Source of the DNA: Bacteroidales bacterium
GTDB lineage: Bacteria; Bacteroidota; Bacteroidia; Bacteroidales; UBA932
Length of the DNA: 64,000 bases
Direction: 5' to 3'
NCBI GenBank assembly: GCA_011620605.1
Contig: WOYW01000016.1
Span: 372,001 to 436,000 of the forward strand
Part shown: piece by piece, positions 9,661 to 19,305 of the stretch
How positions within the stretch are numbered: the first letter of the stretch is position 1
Layout: each line of letters opens with the position of its first letter
Translations under genes and position numbers: made by a program
The notes under the pieces: model-generated
Told to the model about the DNA's origin: nothing
Databases searched by the model: none
The model's input: only the letters and a program-made list of their open reading frames with translations

Positions 9661-11202
9661 CTAGTGTTTGAAATGGCGTATGCCGGTGAAGACCATAGCC
9701 ATGTGGTGTTCGTTACAAAAATCAATACTTTCGCGATCCCTGATGGAGCCTCCGGGCTGGATCACCGCAGTGATGCCTTCCCGGCAGGCCAGCTCAACAC
9801 AGTCCGGGAACGGGAAAAAGGCATCTGAAGCCATAACGGCATCCTTTAGAGGCATTTTGTTCGCATGGGCTTTATCTATGGCATGTTTCAGGGAATCTAC
9901 CCGGGAAGTCTGTCCCATGCCGCTGGAGATAAGCATCCCGTTGCCGGCCAGTACAATGGCGTTTGATTTGGTGTGTTTGACCAGTTTGTTGGCAAATACC
10001 AGGTCGTTAACCTGGGTTTTTGTCGGGGCTTTGTGGGTAACTTGCGTAAAGGATGCGGCATCTTCCACTTTGTTGTCCCGGTCCTGGACTATTACCCCGT
10101 TCAGCAGAGAGCGGAATTCTTTTTCCGGAAGCGGTTTTGCCGTATCGGTTACCAGGATGATCCGGTTCTTTTTGCTTTTAAGTAGTTCCAGTGCCTCAGG
10201 ATCGTAAGAAGGAGCAATGACCACTTCAAAGAAAAGCGGGTTCATCAATTGTGCTACATCTCCTGTCAGGGGTCGGTTGGTAACAATAATCCCACCAAAT
10301 GCACTTACCGGATCGGCTTGCAGGGCTCGTTCCCATAATTGCTTCAGATCTTTGCCGGTGGCACAACCGCATGCGTTGTTGTGTTTCATGATGGCAAGGG
10401 CCGGATCCGTAAAGTCACCGATTAGGCGCAGGGCCGCTTCAATATCCAGCAGGTTGTTGTATGAAATGTCTTTCCCGTGCAATTGAAGAGGAAGGCTATC
10501 GGAGGTCCCAAAATACATGGCATCCTGGTGCGGATTTTCCCCGTATCGTAAAGAAACAGGTGTTTCCAGCAGATTGTGACTGAATGCGGGTATACCAATA
10601 TCCCGGTTCATATATTGGAAAATGGCTGTGTCGTAATGGGAACTGACTTTAAAGGCATGAGCCGCAAAATACATCCGGTCACTTAGGGTTGTATGACCGT
10701 TCTGGGCATTGAGCAGGTCCAGCAATTGCGGGTACAGCGACCGGTCCGGGACCACCAGGACGTCTTTGTAGTTTTTGGCAGCTGCCCTGATCAGGGAAAT
10801 GCCGCCTATATCTATCTTTTCTATGATCGCAGGGTGGTCTGCTACCGAGGCCACGGTATCTTCAAAAGGATACAGGTCCACAATGACCAGATCTATGGGT
10901 CCGATCTCCCATTGTTTCATGTCAGCCTGGTCTTCAGGGATGTCCCGCCTGCCGAGAATGCCTCCGAATACTTTGGGATGCAGTGTCTTAACGCGGCCTC
11001 CAAGAATGGAAGGATAACCGGTTAGATCTTCTACCGCTGTGGCCGGTATGCCCAGGTTTTTGATGTATTCCAGGCTTCCGCCGGTAGAATGGATATGTAC
11101 GTCCAAAGAAGCCAGCTTTTTGACGACCGGTTCCAAACCCTCTTTGTGATATACGGAAACAAGGGCGCTTCTTACAGGTATGTTTCTTAGATTATTTGTC
11201 AT
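9661..11202 (-). CDS. purH: Bifunctional AICAR formyltransferase / IMP cyclohydrolase
   Basis: PurH carries out the last two steps of de novo IMP synthesis, using 10-formyltetrahydrofolate. The 513 residues comprise an N-terminal cyclohydrolase (MGS-like fold, SVYHKEGLEPVVKKLASLDV, then GGRVKTLHPKVFGGIL) and a C-terminal formyltransferase with the catalytic Lys-His pair in MKHNNACGCATG and a C-terminal FRHFKH-type end. ATG at 11202 is chosen because it overlaps the stop of the upstream regulator as ATGA; an earlier in-frame start at 11214 would overlap further. mreB begins eight bases downstream. Confidence 0.96.
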   Translation of the reverse strand: MTNNLRNIPVRSALVSVYHKEGLEPVVKKLASLDVHIHSTGGSLEYIKNLGIPATAVEDLTGYPSILGGRVKTLHPKVFGGILGRRDIPEDQADMKQWEIGPIDLVIVDLYPFEDTVASVADHPAIIEKIDIGGISLIRAAAKNYKDVLVVPDRSLYPQLLDLLNAQNGHTTLSDRMYFAAHAFKVSSHYDTAIFQYMNRDIGIPAFSHNLLETPVSLRYGENPHQDAMYFGTSDSLPLQLHGKDISYNNLLDIEAALRLIGDFTDPALAIMKHNNACGCATGKDLKQLWERALQADPVSAFGGIIVTNRPLTGDVAQLMNPLFFEVVIAPSYDPEALELLKSKKNRIILVTDTAKPLPEKEFRSLLNGVIVQDRDNKVEDAASFTQVTHKAPTKTQVNDLVFANKLVKHTKSNAIVLAGNGMLISSGMGQTSRVDSLKHAIDKAHANKMPLKDAVMASDAFFPFPDCVELACREGITAVIQPGGSIRDRESIDFCNEHHMAMVFTGIRHFKH

Positions 11203-11663
11203 TGTTTTACCCATACCTGGCGCTCAATAGCCTGATCCAGGGAGATCAGCGTCTCGGTTTGTATTACGGAAGGAATGTTACGGATGATATCTATAAGTAC
11301 TTCCATCAGGTGGTCGTGGTCCCGGCAATACAATTTGAGCCACAAGGCATATTTTCCTGTAACAAAATGGCATTCAACCACTTCTGAAATGCTTTTTAGT
11401 GCTTCGATCACGGTGGGATACTGGTTTGCCTGCGCCAGCTGGATTCCTACAAAAGCACATACATTCAGGCCAAGCGTTTGGGGTTTTACAAGCAGCCGGG
11501 AACCGGTGATGATCCCCAGGGCTTCCATCTTTTTTACGCGCTGATGAATGGCGGCTCCGGAAACCCCGCATTCACGGGCAATTTCAAGAAAAGGCATACG
11601 CGCATTCTTGACCAGAAACGCTAAAATTTTCTGGTCTGTGGCATCAATCTGATACTTGGGCAT
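11199..11663 (-). CDS. Lrp/AsnC-family transcriptional regulator
   Basis: A 154-residue feast/famine regulator: an N-terminal winged helix-turn-helix (DATDQKILAFLVKNARMPF, then IARECGVSGAAIHQRVKKME) and a C-terminal RAM ligand-binding domain with VVECHFVTGKYALWLKLYC. Members bind amino acids and form octamers. It overlaps purH by four bases and follows the arginase-like gene after 26 bases, so it may respond to an amino acid and act on this transcription unit or elsewhere. The ligand cannot be read from the sequence. Confidence 0.9.
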   Translation of the reverse strand: MPKYQIDATDQKILAFLVKNARMPFLEIARECGVSGAAIHQRVKKMEALGIITGSRLLVKPQTLGLNVCAFVGIQLAQANQYPTVIEALKSISEVVECHFVTGKYALWLKLYCRDHDHLMEVLIDIIRNIPSVIQTETLISLDQAIERQVWVKQ

Positions 11664-11689
11664 AATAATTCTCCGTTAGGACTGTAAAG

Positions 11690-12685
11690 TTATGAAAAAT
11701 TATTAGACTTCTGGTAGTAAAACAGCCATTTTATGGGGATTTCTCCTTTACAGGCAAGAACGTAATCTTCGGTGGAGCAAGCAATATAGACAGGGGTGCC
11801 GGGTTCCTTACTATTTGGAACCTCCAGCCACCATCTTCCGCTTTTTTTAGACAGTAAAAAAACAAGCTCCTGGCCGTCCTCTCCCATCTGAACCACTTTT
11901 CTGTGGAAAGAGTCACTGTCTTTGTCAGGATGCTCATTTACCGATACGGCCAGTCCTTCTGCCAGGTGCCATACAATCTGGGCCGTAAGACGGGCTGATT
12001 GCGAATCCCTGTGGCTTTTTGCGGGATACCCGTAAAGAAAGGCCATCCGGAAATCTGCCGACAGGCCTGCATACCTTGCCAGGGTGCATATTTCTTCTGC
12101 ATACAGCCCGTTAGGAGTGGTACTGATCCCGTCCGGAGAATCCGAATGACGCACCGAACGCAGGTCAATAAAATGATAAAAAGCTTCCCTGAGCAACGGT
12201 TCTGCCGCTACAATGCTGTTTCTGAATTCTCCCAGGCGAAGTGTTTCCATGTAACGATCTGTAAGAGATTCCAAAACGGCTGGATCGGTAAGGTACCGTT
12301 GGAACCCTATCCAGGTGAAATATGCCGGTGTCATTTTATCCAGGAAGGCCTTAACGGGATCCGGATCTTCCGTGCCGCGGGAGATCAGGCTCACGCGGGG
12401 ATCGGGTGTCTGTATGAAAACCCCGGGATCGGGGAGTTCATCCCCATTGAGCACAATACAGGGTATTTGCAGTTTTTCCGCAATCGACAGCACTTTGGGC
12501 ATCTGCGTCTGCAGGGTGTCTTCTATATAATATATACGGGAATGACTTTGAGGATACAACAACTTCAACTCGTCCAGAACCTCTCCTCCTTTTCCGGAAA
12601 AGACAAGAAGGGCCATGCAATCGGGCATGTCCGCACAAAGTGCATCGGCATGCAGCGATTCCAGGGGGAAATGTTTTTCAATCAT
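11690..12685 (-). CDS. Arginase/formimidoylglutamase-fold protein with degenerate metal site
   Basis: The 331 residues resemble the Bacteroidota branch of the ureohydrolase superfamily. The best matches I recall are DLRSVRHSDSP (the place of the third metal motif SxDxD) followed by TPNGLYAEEICTLARYAGLS, and the tail QIVWHLAEGLAVSVNEHP. The canonical metal ligands look lost: the GGDHS site reads VLNGDELP, the DAHxD site reads QTPDPRVSLIS and the third site keeps only isolated aspartates. It may therefore be a non-catalytic or altered member. Its start overlaps the topA stop by eight bases. The fold assignment is from memory of the family, not a search. Confidence 0.6.
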   Translation of the reverse strand: MIEKHFPLESLHADALCADMPDCMALLVFSGKGGEVLDELKLLYPQSHSRIYYIEDTLQTQMPKVLSIAEKLQIPCIVLNGDELPDPGVFIQTPDPRVSLISRGTEDPDPVKAFLDKMTPAYFTWIGFQRYLTDPAVLESLTDRYMETLRLGEFRNSIVAAEPLLREAFYHFIDLRSVRHSDSPDGISTTPNGLYAEEICTLARYAGLSADFRMAFLYGYPAKSHRDSQSARLTAQIVWHLAEGLAVSVNEHPDKDSDSFHRKVVQMGEDGQELVFLLSKKSGRWWLEVPNSKEPGTPVYIACSTEDYVLACKGEIPIKWLFYYQKSNNFS

Positions 12686-14972
12686 TATCTTTCTTTTGAA
12701 TGATTTTCCGGCAATCTTCCAGGGTCAGGCTCTCAGGGTCCGTTCCTTTGGGGATCCTGTAATTCTTTTTGGCGTGACTTATATAAGGTCCGTAACGGCC
12801 CTTCAGTACGCGTATATCCTCTTCGGGAAATTCCAGGATGTGTTTTTTTGTTTCCTGCTCCCTTGCCTGTTCTATCAAGGCCACACATCTTTCCAGCGTA
12901 ACGGAATACGGATCGTCACTTTTACCCAAAGATACGTATTTCCCCTGCCATTTCACATAGGGGCCGAAACGACCTTTGGAAACAAGTACAGGGGAATCCT
13001 GGTAAAGACCCATTTCCCGTGGCAGCTTGAATAATTGCAGGGCTTCTTCCAGGGTTATGGACTCCAGCAACTGGCCTTTGCCCAGCCCTGCATAACGTTT
13101 TTCAGGATCGTCGCTTTCTCCCAGTTGGGCCATGGCACCAAAGCGTCCCAGTCTGACACTCACGGGTTTCCCGCTGACGGGATCAATTCCCAGGTATCTT
13201 TCCCCGTTCCCGGGCCGTGAAGTTTCCAGTGCCTGGTCAAGCGTTTTGCTGAAAGGCCGGTAGAATTCTTCCAACATTTTGTTCCATACCAGCCTTCCGG
13301 AAGCAATCCGGTCAAAATCTTCTTCTACTTTGGCCGTAAAATTATAATCCACAATGGAAGAAAAATATTCCATCAGGTAGTCGTTTACCAGGATCCCGAT
13401 ATCTTCAGGGAAAAGCTTTCCTCTTTCTTCTCCGTATTTTTCCGTGTTCTCCCGGCGGATCACCTGGTTGTCCTGAAGAACAAGTTCCAGGTATTTCCTG
13501 GTTTTGGCCGGGCGGTCTCCTTTGATCACATATTGCCTTTGCAGGATGGTGGAAATGATAGGGGCATAGGTGGAAGGGCGACCGATCCCCAATTCTTCCA
13601 TCTTTTTGACCAGGCTGGCTTCCGTATACCGGAACGGGGATTGGGTAAACCGTTGAACGGCCTTGATCTGTCCGGCTTCCAGTTTGTCGCCCGACTCCAG
13701 GGGAGGCAAGATTTCTGCAGGTTTTGCACTTGTTTTTTCCGGTTCATCATCTGAAGATTCCCGGTAAACTTTAAGAAATCCGTCAAATACAATGACTTCT
13801 CCGGTAGCCGTGAAAATATCGGCCGATTTACCCTTGTTTATAGATATTTGTGTTTTATCTACCAGGGCATCGGCCATCTGGGATGCCAGCGTCCTTTTCC
13901 AGATCAGATCGTACAATTTCTTTTCAGCCACGTTCCCTTCAACTTTGGCCAGGTCCATAAACGTGGGACGTATGGCTTCGTGTGCCTCCTGGGCTCCCTT
14001 GGAACGTGCGGTGTACTGCCTTGTTTTGCCGTACTCTGCACCGTAGGTATTTGTGATGATCTTTTTTGCCGAGGCAAGGGCCGTCTTGGAAAGCTGGGTG
14101 GAATCGGTACGCATGTATGTAATACGTCCCGATTCATACAGGCGTTGTGCCACGCTCATGGTCTGTCCGACCGAAAAGCCGAGTTTGCGGGAAGCTTCCT
14201 GCTGAAGCGTAGATGTGGTAAAAGGAGGTGCGGGACACTTACGTCCCTGCTTCTTTTCTACGTTCGTTACCGAATATTCCGCACCTATGCATCCATTCAG
14301 AAAATCTTCAGCTTCCTTGTCTGTATTGAGCCGCCTGTTGAGTTCCGCTTTGAATGGATCTGTATTTCTTTCCGGACAGGTAAAAAGACCTTCCACCCGG
14401 AAAGAAGAAGTGGATTGGAACTTCATGATCTCCCGTTCGCGTTCCACAACCAGGCGGACAGCAACGGATTGTACCCTGCCGGCAGACAAACGCGGTTTTA
14501 CTTTTTTCCATAAAATGGGGGAAACCTTATAACCGACCAGCCGGTCCAGGACACGGCGTGCCTGCTGGGCCATCACCAGGTTCATGTCAATGTCCCTTGG
14601 ATTTTCTATGGCCTCCAGAATGGCATCTTTGGTGATCTCGTGAAAAGCTATGCGGCGTGTCTTTTCATCCGGGATGTTCAGGGTTTCCTTCAGATGCCAC
14701 GCAATGGCTTCTCCTTCCCGGTCTTCATCCGAGGCAAGCCATATCAAAGACGCTTCTTCTGCTGCTTTGGTAAGGTTTTTGATTAGATCTTTCTTGTCGG
14801 GGGGAATAACATACTCGGGAGTAAAACCTTTATCCGGATCGATTCCAAGCTTTTTTTTGGAAAGGTCTCTTATATGACCGAAGCTTGATGTAACCGTAAA
14901 ATTTTCTCCCAACGCCTTGGCAATGGTTCTGGCCTTTGCCGGTGACTCAACAATAACAAGGTTTTTCTCCAT
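12678..14972 (-). CDS. topA: DNA topoisomerase I (type IA)
   Basis: TopA relaxes negative supercoils. The 764-residue protein has the TOPRIM domain (VIVESPAKARTIAKAL at the N terminus; SDEDREGEAIAWHLKE), the active tyrosine in GRITYMRTDSTQLS, and TYAPIISTILQRQYV. The C-terminal region lacks cysteine zinc ribbons and instead carries repeated GRFGPYVKWQGKYVSLGK / GRYGPYISHAKKNYRIPKG segments, a form common outside proteobacteria. ATG at 14972 is preferred over the in-frame TTG at 14978. It heads the long minus-strand gene run; divergent from PBP1A with about 90 bases between. A near-match -7 box (TTACTTTG) lies upstream of its start. Confidence 0.96.
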   Translation of the reverse strand: MEKNLVIVESPAKARTIAKALGENFTVTSSFGHIRDLSKKKLGIDPDKGFTPEYVIPPDKKDLIKNLTKAAEEASLIWLASDEDREGEAIAWHLKETLNIPDEKTRRIAFHEITKDAILEAIENPRDIDMNLVMAQQARRVLDRLVGYKVSPILWKKVKPRLSAGRVQSVAVRLVVEREREIMKFQSTSSFRVEGLFTCPERNTDPFKAELNRRLNTDKEAEDFLNGCIGAEYSVTNVEKKQGRKCPAPPFTTSTLQQEASRKLGFSVGQTMSVAQRLYESGRITYMRTDSTQLSKTALASAKKIITNTYGAEYGKTRQYTARSKGAQEAHEAIRPTFMDLAKVEGNVAEKKLYDLIWKRTLASQMADALVDKTQISINKGKSADIFTATGEVIVFDGFLKVYRESSDDEPEKTSAKPAEILPPLESGDKLEAGQIKAVQRFTQSPFRYTEASLVKKMEELGIGRPSTYAPIISTILQRQYVIKGDRPAKTRKYLELVLQDNQVIRRENTEKYGEERGKLFPEDIGILVNDYLMEYFSSIVDYNFTAKVEEDFDRIASGRLVWNKMLEEFYRPFSKTLDQALETSRPGNGERYLGIDPVSGKPVSVRLGRFGAMAQLGESDDPEKRYAGLGKGQLLESITLEEALQLFKLPREMGLYQDSPVLVSKGRFGPYVKWQGKYVSLGKSDDPYSVTLERCVALIEQAREQETKKHILEFPEEDIRVLKGRYGPYISHAKKNYRIPKGTDPESLTLEDCRKIIQKKDND

Positions 14973-15037
14973 ACGCAATCAATGTCTGAAGGTGCAAAGT
15001 AAGATATAAAGTAAGGTATATTCCAAATATTTATACG

Positions 15038-15045
15038 TAATTTTG
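15038..15045 (+). promoter_or_regulatory. -7 promoter box TAATTTTG for PBP1A
   Basis: Exact match to the Bacteroidota housekeeping -7 consensus TAnnTTTG, 20 bases before the PBP1A ATG in the divergent topA/PBP1A gap. The next three genes have no such box in front and probably depend on it. Confidence 0.6.
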
Positions 15046-15065
15046 TAGAACTACACGAATATCTC

Positions 15066-17420
15066 ATGAAGGAAAAGACAAAGAAAAAAATTTGTAAGTG
15101 GTTGTGGATCATAGTCCTTGTACCTGTTGTTCTAGTTATCCTGATGCTGTTCCTGGTAGGTGTGTTCACCGATGTCCCATCTTTCCGCGCCCTGGAAAAT
15201 CCCAGGAACAATCTGGCAACCGAACTGATCTCTGAAGACGGTGTGGTTATTGCTACGTTCCATGTGGAAAACCGCACCTATGTAAATTATGAAGACCTTT
15301 CCGAAAATTTGATAAATGCGGTCATTGCTACCGAAGACATCCGTTTTTACCGTCACTCGGGCATAGATTTTTATTCACTGGCAAGGGTGGCCGTTAAATC
15401 CCTTTTGTTAGGCCAAAGCAGTTCCGGAGGGGGAAGTACACTAACCCAGCAGGTAGCCAAGACGCTGTATCCCAGGGATACCAGCACGTACAATTTCCCC
15501 GGGGGATCCGCTTTCAAAATGATAGTTGTCAAAATGAAAGAATGGATCACAGCTGTCAAGCTGGAACGTAACTATACCAAAGAGGAATTGCTTACAATGT
15601 ACCTGAATTCCGTGTTTTTCGGAAGCAACGCCTACGGGATCAGAGCGGCCGCATCTACTTTTTTTGACAAACACCCTTCACAGCTGACCATAGAAGAAGC
15701 CGCCACCCTGGTTGGTATGGTCAATAAACCTACCCGTTACAATCCCGTGTTGAATTATGAGTCTTCCCTGAACAGGCGAAACCGCGTAATTTCCCAGATG
15801 GGAAAATACAAATTCATTTCAAACCGGCAGGCAGATTCAATCATGTCATTGCCCATAGTACTGAATTATTCCAACCACGACCACAATGCGGGGCTGGCCC
15901 CATATTTCCGGGATATGCTCAGAAGGGTCATGAGGGCCCGGGAGCCTGATAAAAAGGATTTTGATTATCCGGAACATTACCAGGAAGCTCTCGATATGTG
16001 GGAGAACGATCCCCTGTACGGATGGCTGAACAAAAACATTAAACCCGACGGCACTGCATACGATCTGGACCGGGACGGCCTGAAGATCTATACAACCATA
16101 AATGCCAGGATGCAGTTGTACGCCAACCAGGCTATAGAAGAACACTTGAGTACCCTTCAGCCGGTTTTTTACCGGGATATGAAATACAAAAAGAACCGGC
16201 CTTTTTCCGATGAAGTACCTCCTGAAGTGATCGATCTGGTCATGAAACAGGCAGTCCGCTGGAGTGACAGGTACCGGAACATGAAAGCAGACGGGGCAAG
16301 TGAGGAAGAAATTGAAAAAGCGTTCCGGACCAAAATGGCCATGCGTGTTTTTACCTGGACAGGAAAAGACGGGACCAATGCCGTAGACACGTTACTAACC
16401 CCCAGGGACTCCATATTGCATTACAAATCTTTTCTGCGCGGAGCCATAATGGCCATGGAACCGGAGACCGGACACGTTAAGGCCTATGTGGGAGGTCCCA
16501 ATTACAGGTATTTTAAATACGATAACGCACGACAGGGAAAACGCCAGGTAGGGTCCACTATCAAACCATTCCTTTATTCATTGGCCATGCAGGAAGGATA
16601 TACACCCTGTGACAGGGTGGTAAATGTTCCCCAGACTTTTATTGTGGGAGATACTACCTGGACTCCGGAAAGTGTGGACAAACCGGAATGGATAGGCAGA
16701 CAGGTTACCTTAAAATGGGGTATTACCAAGAGCAGCAATAATATTTCCGCTTACCTGATGAAACAGTTCGGTCCGGAGGCGATGGTGGCCATGTGCCATA
16801 AACTGGGAATAAAAAGTCATCTGGACCCCGTGGTTTCCCTATGCCTGGGACCTGCCGATCTGCGTCTTTACGAGATGGTAAGTGCTTACAACACGTTTGC
16901 CAACAAAGGGGTATATGTAGACCCCTTCCTGGTGACACGCATAGAAGACAATACCGGGAACCTGCTGACTTCTTTTAGTCCCCGGAAACGCGAAGCCATA
17001 GGGGAGCATACCGCGTATCTGATGATCAACCTGTTGCAGGGTGTTGTCAATGAAGGTACGGCGGTCCGTATTCGTGCGCTGTATTTGCAGCGGGGGGCAG
17101 TGGCAGGGAAAACGGGGACGACCAACGATCAGGCAGACGGCTGGTTTATGGGGATCATACCAAAATTAACGGCAGGTGTCTGGGTAGGAGCCGAAGACCG
17201 TCAGGTTCACTTTGAATCCCTTGCACTGGGAGGAGGGTCCAATATGGCACTTCCCGTATGGGGCATTTTTATCAAGAAGATCATGGAAGATCCGACGTTA
17301 GGTTTTACGGTAGAAGATCAATTTGCCGCCCCTCCCGGATTTAACATATCATTGGACTGTGACGGATCCAACCAGGATATTGAACGACAACAGCGCCGGA
17401 CAGACAGCTTTTTCAATTGA
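15066..17420 (+). CDS. mrcA: Penicillin-binding protein 1A, bifunctional class A
   Basis: Class A PBPs polymerise and cross-link peptidoglycan. The 784 residues comprise a basic cytoplasmic tail, one membrane helix (about residues 15-35), a GT51 transglycosylase with the catalytic glutamate E90 in ATEDIRFYRHSGID, and a transpeptidase with SxxK in VGSTIKPF (serine S497), SSN in TKSSNNISAY and KTG in AGKTGTTNDQADGWFMG. It ends with a Q/R-rich tail. ddl starts three bases after its stop, so wall synthesis and precursor supply are coupled. Confidence 0.95.
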   Translation: MKEKTKKKICKWLWIIVLVPVVLVILMLFLVGVFTDVPSFRALENPRNNLATELISEDGVVIATFHVENRTYVNYEDLSENLINAVIATEDIRFYRHSGIDFYSLARVAVKSLLLGQSSSGGGSTLTQQVAKTLYPRDTSTYNFPGGSAFKMIVVKMKEWITAVKLERNYTKEELLTMYLNSVFFGSNAYGIRAAASTFFDKHPSQLTIEEAATLVGMVNKPTRYNPVLNYESSLNRRNRVISQMGKYKFISNRQADSIMSLPIVLNYSNHDHNAGLAPYFRDMLRRVMRAREPDKKDFDYPEHYQEALDMWENDPLYGWLNKNIKPDGTAYDLDRDGLKIYTTINARMQLYANQAIEEHLSTLQPVFYRDMKYKKNRPFSDEVPPEVIDLVMKQAVRWSDRYRNMKADGASEEEIEKAFRTKMAMRVFTWTGKDGTNAVDTLLTPRDSILHYKSFLRGAIMAMEPETGHVKAYVGGPNYRYFKYDNARQGKRQVGSTIKPFLYSLAMQEGYTPCDRVVNVPQTFIVGDTTWTPESVDKPEWIGRQVTLKWGITKSSNNISAYLMKQFGPEAMVAMCHKLGIKSHLDPVVSLCLGPADLRLYEMVSAYNTFANKGVYVDPFLVTRIEDNTGNLLTSFSPRKREAIGEHTAYLMINLLQGVVNEGTAVRIRALYLQRGAVAGKTGTTNDQADGWFMGIIPKLTAGVWVGAEDRQVHFESLALGGGSNMALPVWGIFIKKIMEDPTLGFTVEDQFAAPPGFNISLDCDGSNQDIERQQRRTDSFFN

Positions 17421-17422
17421 TC

Positions 17423-18430
17423 ATGAATATAGCTTTGATTTACGGGGGCAATTCCTCCGAACGTGAAATTTCCGTATTGAGCGGCAAAAATATTGCCGGC
17501 AATTTATTCAGGGAAGGCCGGAACGTATTTGAAATTGACATATATTACGACAACTGGAAACTGGTTGCGGTCAACGATCTGGAAATTCAACCTGTACAGG
17601 TGGACAAAAACGGATTCACGGTGTTGTGGGAAGATACGCAGATCAGGTTTAATGTGGCCCTTCTGATGATCCACGGCACTCCCGGCGAAGACGGCCTGTT
17701 CATATCATACCTGGAAATGATGGGCATTCCCCATACAGGATGCCCGGCCCGTGTGGCCCTGTTGGCTTTCGATAAATACGCCTGCAAAAATTTTCTGCTC
17801 CCTGCCGGTATTCAGATGCCCCGTACTTACCGTATCACGGAAAAAACATTTGGCCGGTCCTGGCAGGAGGAAGCTTCCAGGGTCCTGGGACCGATGCCTT
17901 GGTTTGTAAAACCGGTAGCCGGAGGATCCAGTTTTGGCATTTCCAAGGTACGTGAACCGGAAGCTTTACTGTCTGCCGTGGAAAAAGCCATGAAAGAAGA
18001 CAATGAAGTGCTTGTTGAAGAATACATTGAGGGTACGGAAGTGACCAATGGGATCATGAAAACCCGTGATAAGGCCTATATTCTCCCGGTAACGGAGATC
18101 GTGCCTCACAGGGAATGTGAATTTTTCGATTACAACGCCAAGTACAAAGGGGCTTCAGCGGAGATCACACCGGCCCGCATATCCCCGGAATTGACGGACT
18201 TGGTACAACAGACAACCTCTTTAATATACGACACCCTTTTATGCCGGGGAATAATCAGGGTTGATTACATCATCCGCGGGAATGACTTGTATTTTCTGGA
18301 AGTCAATACAGTTCCCGGCATGACCACTCGGAGCCTGGTGCCCCAGGAAATAGAAGCTGCCGGTTTTACCTTGCCCGAGTTCCTGGATGAATTGATTCGT
18401 GATGCAATAAATGACTATCAGAGAGTTTAA
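17423..18430 (+). CDS. ddl: D-alanine--D-alanine ligase
   Basis: Ddl joins two D-alanines with ATP to make the dipeptide end of the peptidoglycan stem. The 335-residue ATP-grasp protein shows the N-terminal MNIALIYGGNSSEREISVLSG, the glycine-rich KPVAGGSSFGISKV loop, VEEYIEGTEVTNGI, and the C-terminal FLEVNTVPGMTTRSLVPQ that carries the metal ligands. ATG at 17423 is chosen over the in-frame TTG at 17417. It overlaps prmC by 20 bases. Confidence 0.96.
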   Translation: MNIALIYGGNSSEREISVLSGKNIAGNLFREGRNVFEIDIYYDNWKLVAVNDLEIQPVQVDKNGFTVLWEDTQIRFNVALLMIHGTPGEDGLFISYLEMMGIPHTGCPARVALLAFDKYACKNFLLPAGIQMPRTYRITEKTFGRSWQEEASRVLGPMPWFVKPVAGGSSFGISKVREPEALLSAVEKAMKEDNEVLVEEYIEGTEVTNGIMKTRDKAYILPVTEIVPHRECEFFDYNAKYKGASAEITPARISPELTDLVQQTTSLIYDTLLCRGIIRVDYIIRGNDLYFLEVNTVPGMTTRSLVPQEIEAAGFTLPEFLDELIRDAINDYQRV

Positions 18431-19277
18431 ATCTTATGCAAAAGTCCGGTTGGAAAAAGACAGGGAAGCTCCAGAAATGCGTGTTATAATCAGCTCCCTG
18501 CTGGCGGAATTCGCAGGAATACCTCATTACTGGTATCATACACAGGAAGATCATGTGCTTTCTACCGATGCCGAAAAAGCACTTATGGAAGCCATTTCCC
18601 AGGCTGCTGCCGGCAAACCCCTTCAATATATCCTGGGGTACGTAAAATTTGGGGAGTGCCGTATTGCCGTAAACGAACAGGTGCTGATCCCCAGGCCGGA
18701 AACGGAAGAATTGTGGAACCGGGCCAAACAGATGGAAGGCGACATCCTGGATGCCTGTACCGGGAGCGGCTGCCTGGCAGTTGCCTTAAAAAAGGCTGAT
18801 CCTCTACGAAAGGTTTTTGCTTTTGATGTCAGTCCTGAGGCACTGGAGCTGGCCGGAAAAAACGCTGTAGGCAATCAGGTAGACATAGATCTATTCCTGG
18901 CAGATCTGAACGATCTGAACGGGCTTGAACAGGCGGCAGACAGGGTGGGGCTGAAAAAACGATCCCTGGGCCTGATCACGGCGAACCCGCCTTATGTTAC
19001 GGAACGTGAAAAAGAACAAATGGCCCACGGTGTTTTGGCTTTTGAACCTCACCTTGCCTTGTTTGTTCCGGATGAAGATCCAATGCAATTTTACAGACCT
19101 CTTGCTGCCTTGGGCAGCTTGTATTTGAAAAATGGGGGCATTTTTCTGACCGAGATAAATGAAAAGTATGGCCAGGGGGTTTCTTTACTGATGCGGGATA
19201 CCGGGTATACAGACATCCGGATACATAAAGATTTGCATGAAAAAAACAGATTTGTTGAGGCAAAATGGATACAATGA
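18411..19277 (+). CDS. prmC: Release factor glutamine N5-methyltransferase PrmC
   Basis: PrmC methylates the GGQ glutamine of peptide release factors. The 288 residues have an N-terminal helical domain and a Rossmann methyltransferase domain with the SAM motif LDACTGSGCLAVALKK and the diagnostic NPPYVTEREKEQMAHGVLAF motif. VLIPRPETEELW matches the family segment before the SAM loop. It overlaps the end of ddl by 20 bases and is the last gene of the PBP1A unit; the trp leader promoter starts 13 bases after its stop. Confidence 0.96.
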   Translation: MTIREFKSYAKVRLEKDREAPEMRVIISSLLAEFAGIPHYWYHTQEDHVLSTDAEKALMEAISQAAAGKPLQYILGYVKFGECRIAVNEQVLIPRPETEELWNRAKQMEGDILDACTGSGCLAVALKKADPLRKVFAFDVSPEALELAGKNAVGNQVDIDLFLADLNDLNGLEQAADRVGLKKRSLGLITANPPYVTEREKEQMAHGVLAFEPHLALFVPDEDPMQFYRPLAALGSLYLKNGGIFLTEINEKYGQGVSLLMRDTGYTDIRIHKDLHEKNRFVEAKWIQ

Positions 19278-19290
19278 AATATTTTTTATT

Positions 19291-19298
19291 TATATTTG
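19291..19298 (+). promoter_or_regulatory. -7 promoter box TATATTTG for the trp leader
   Basis: Exact TAnnTTTG match placed seven bases before the first leader ATG (19306) and 22 before a second ATG (19321). A start site five or so bases downstream would make the first ATG almost leaderless and give the second a short A-rich leader. Confidence 0.65.
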
Positions 19299-19305
19299 CA
19301 CCAGT

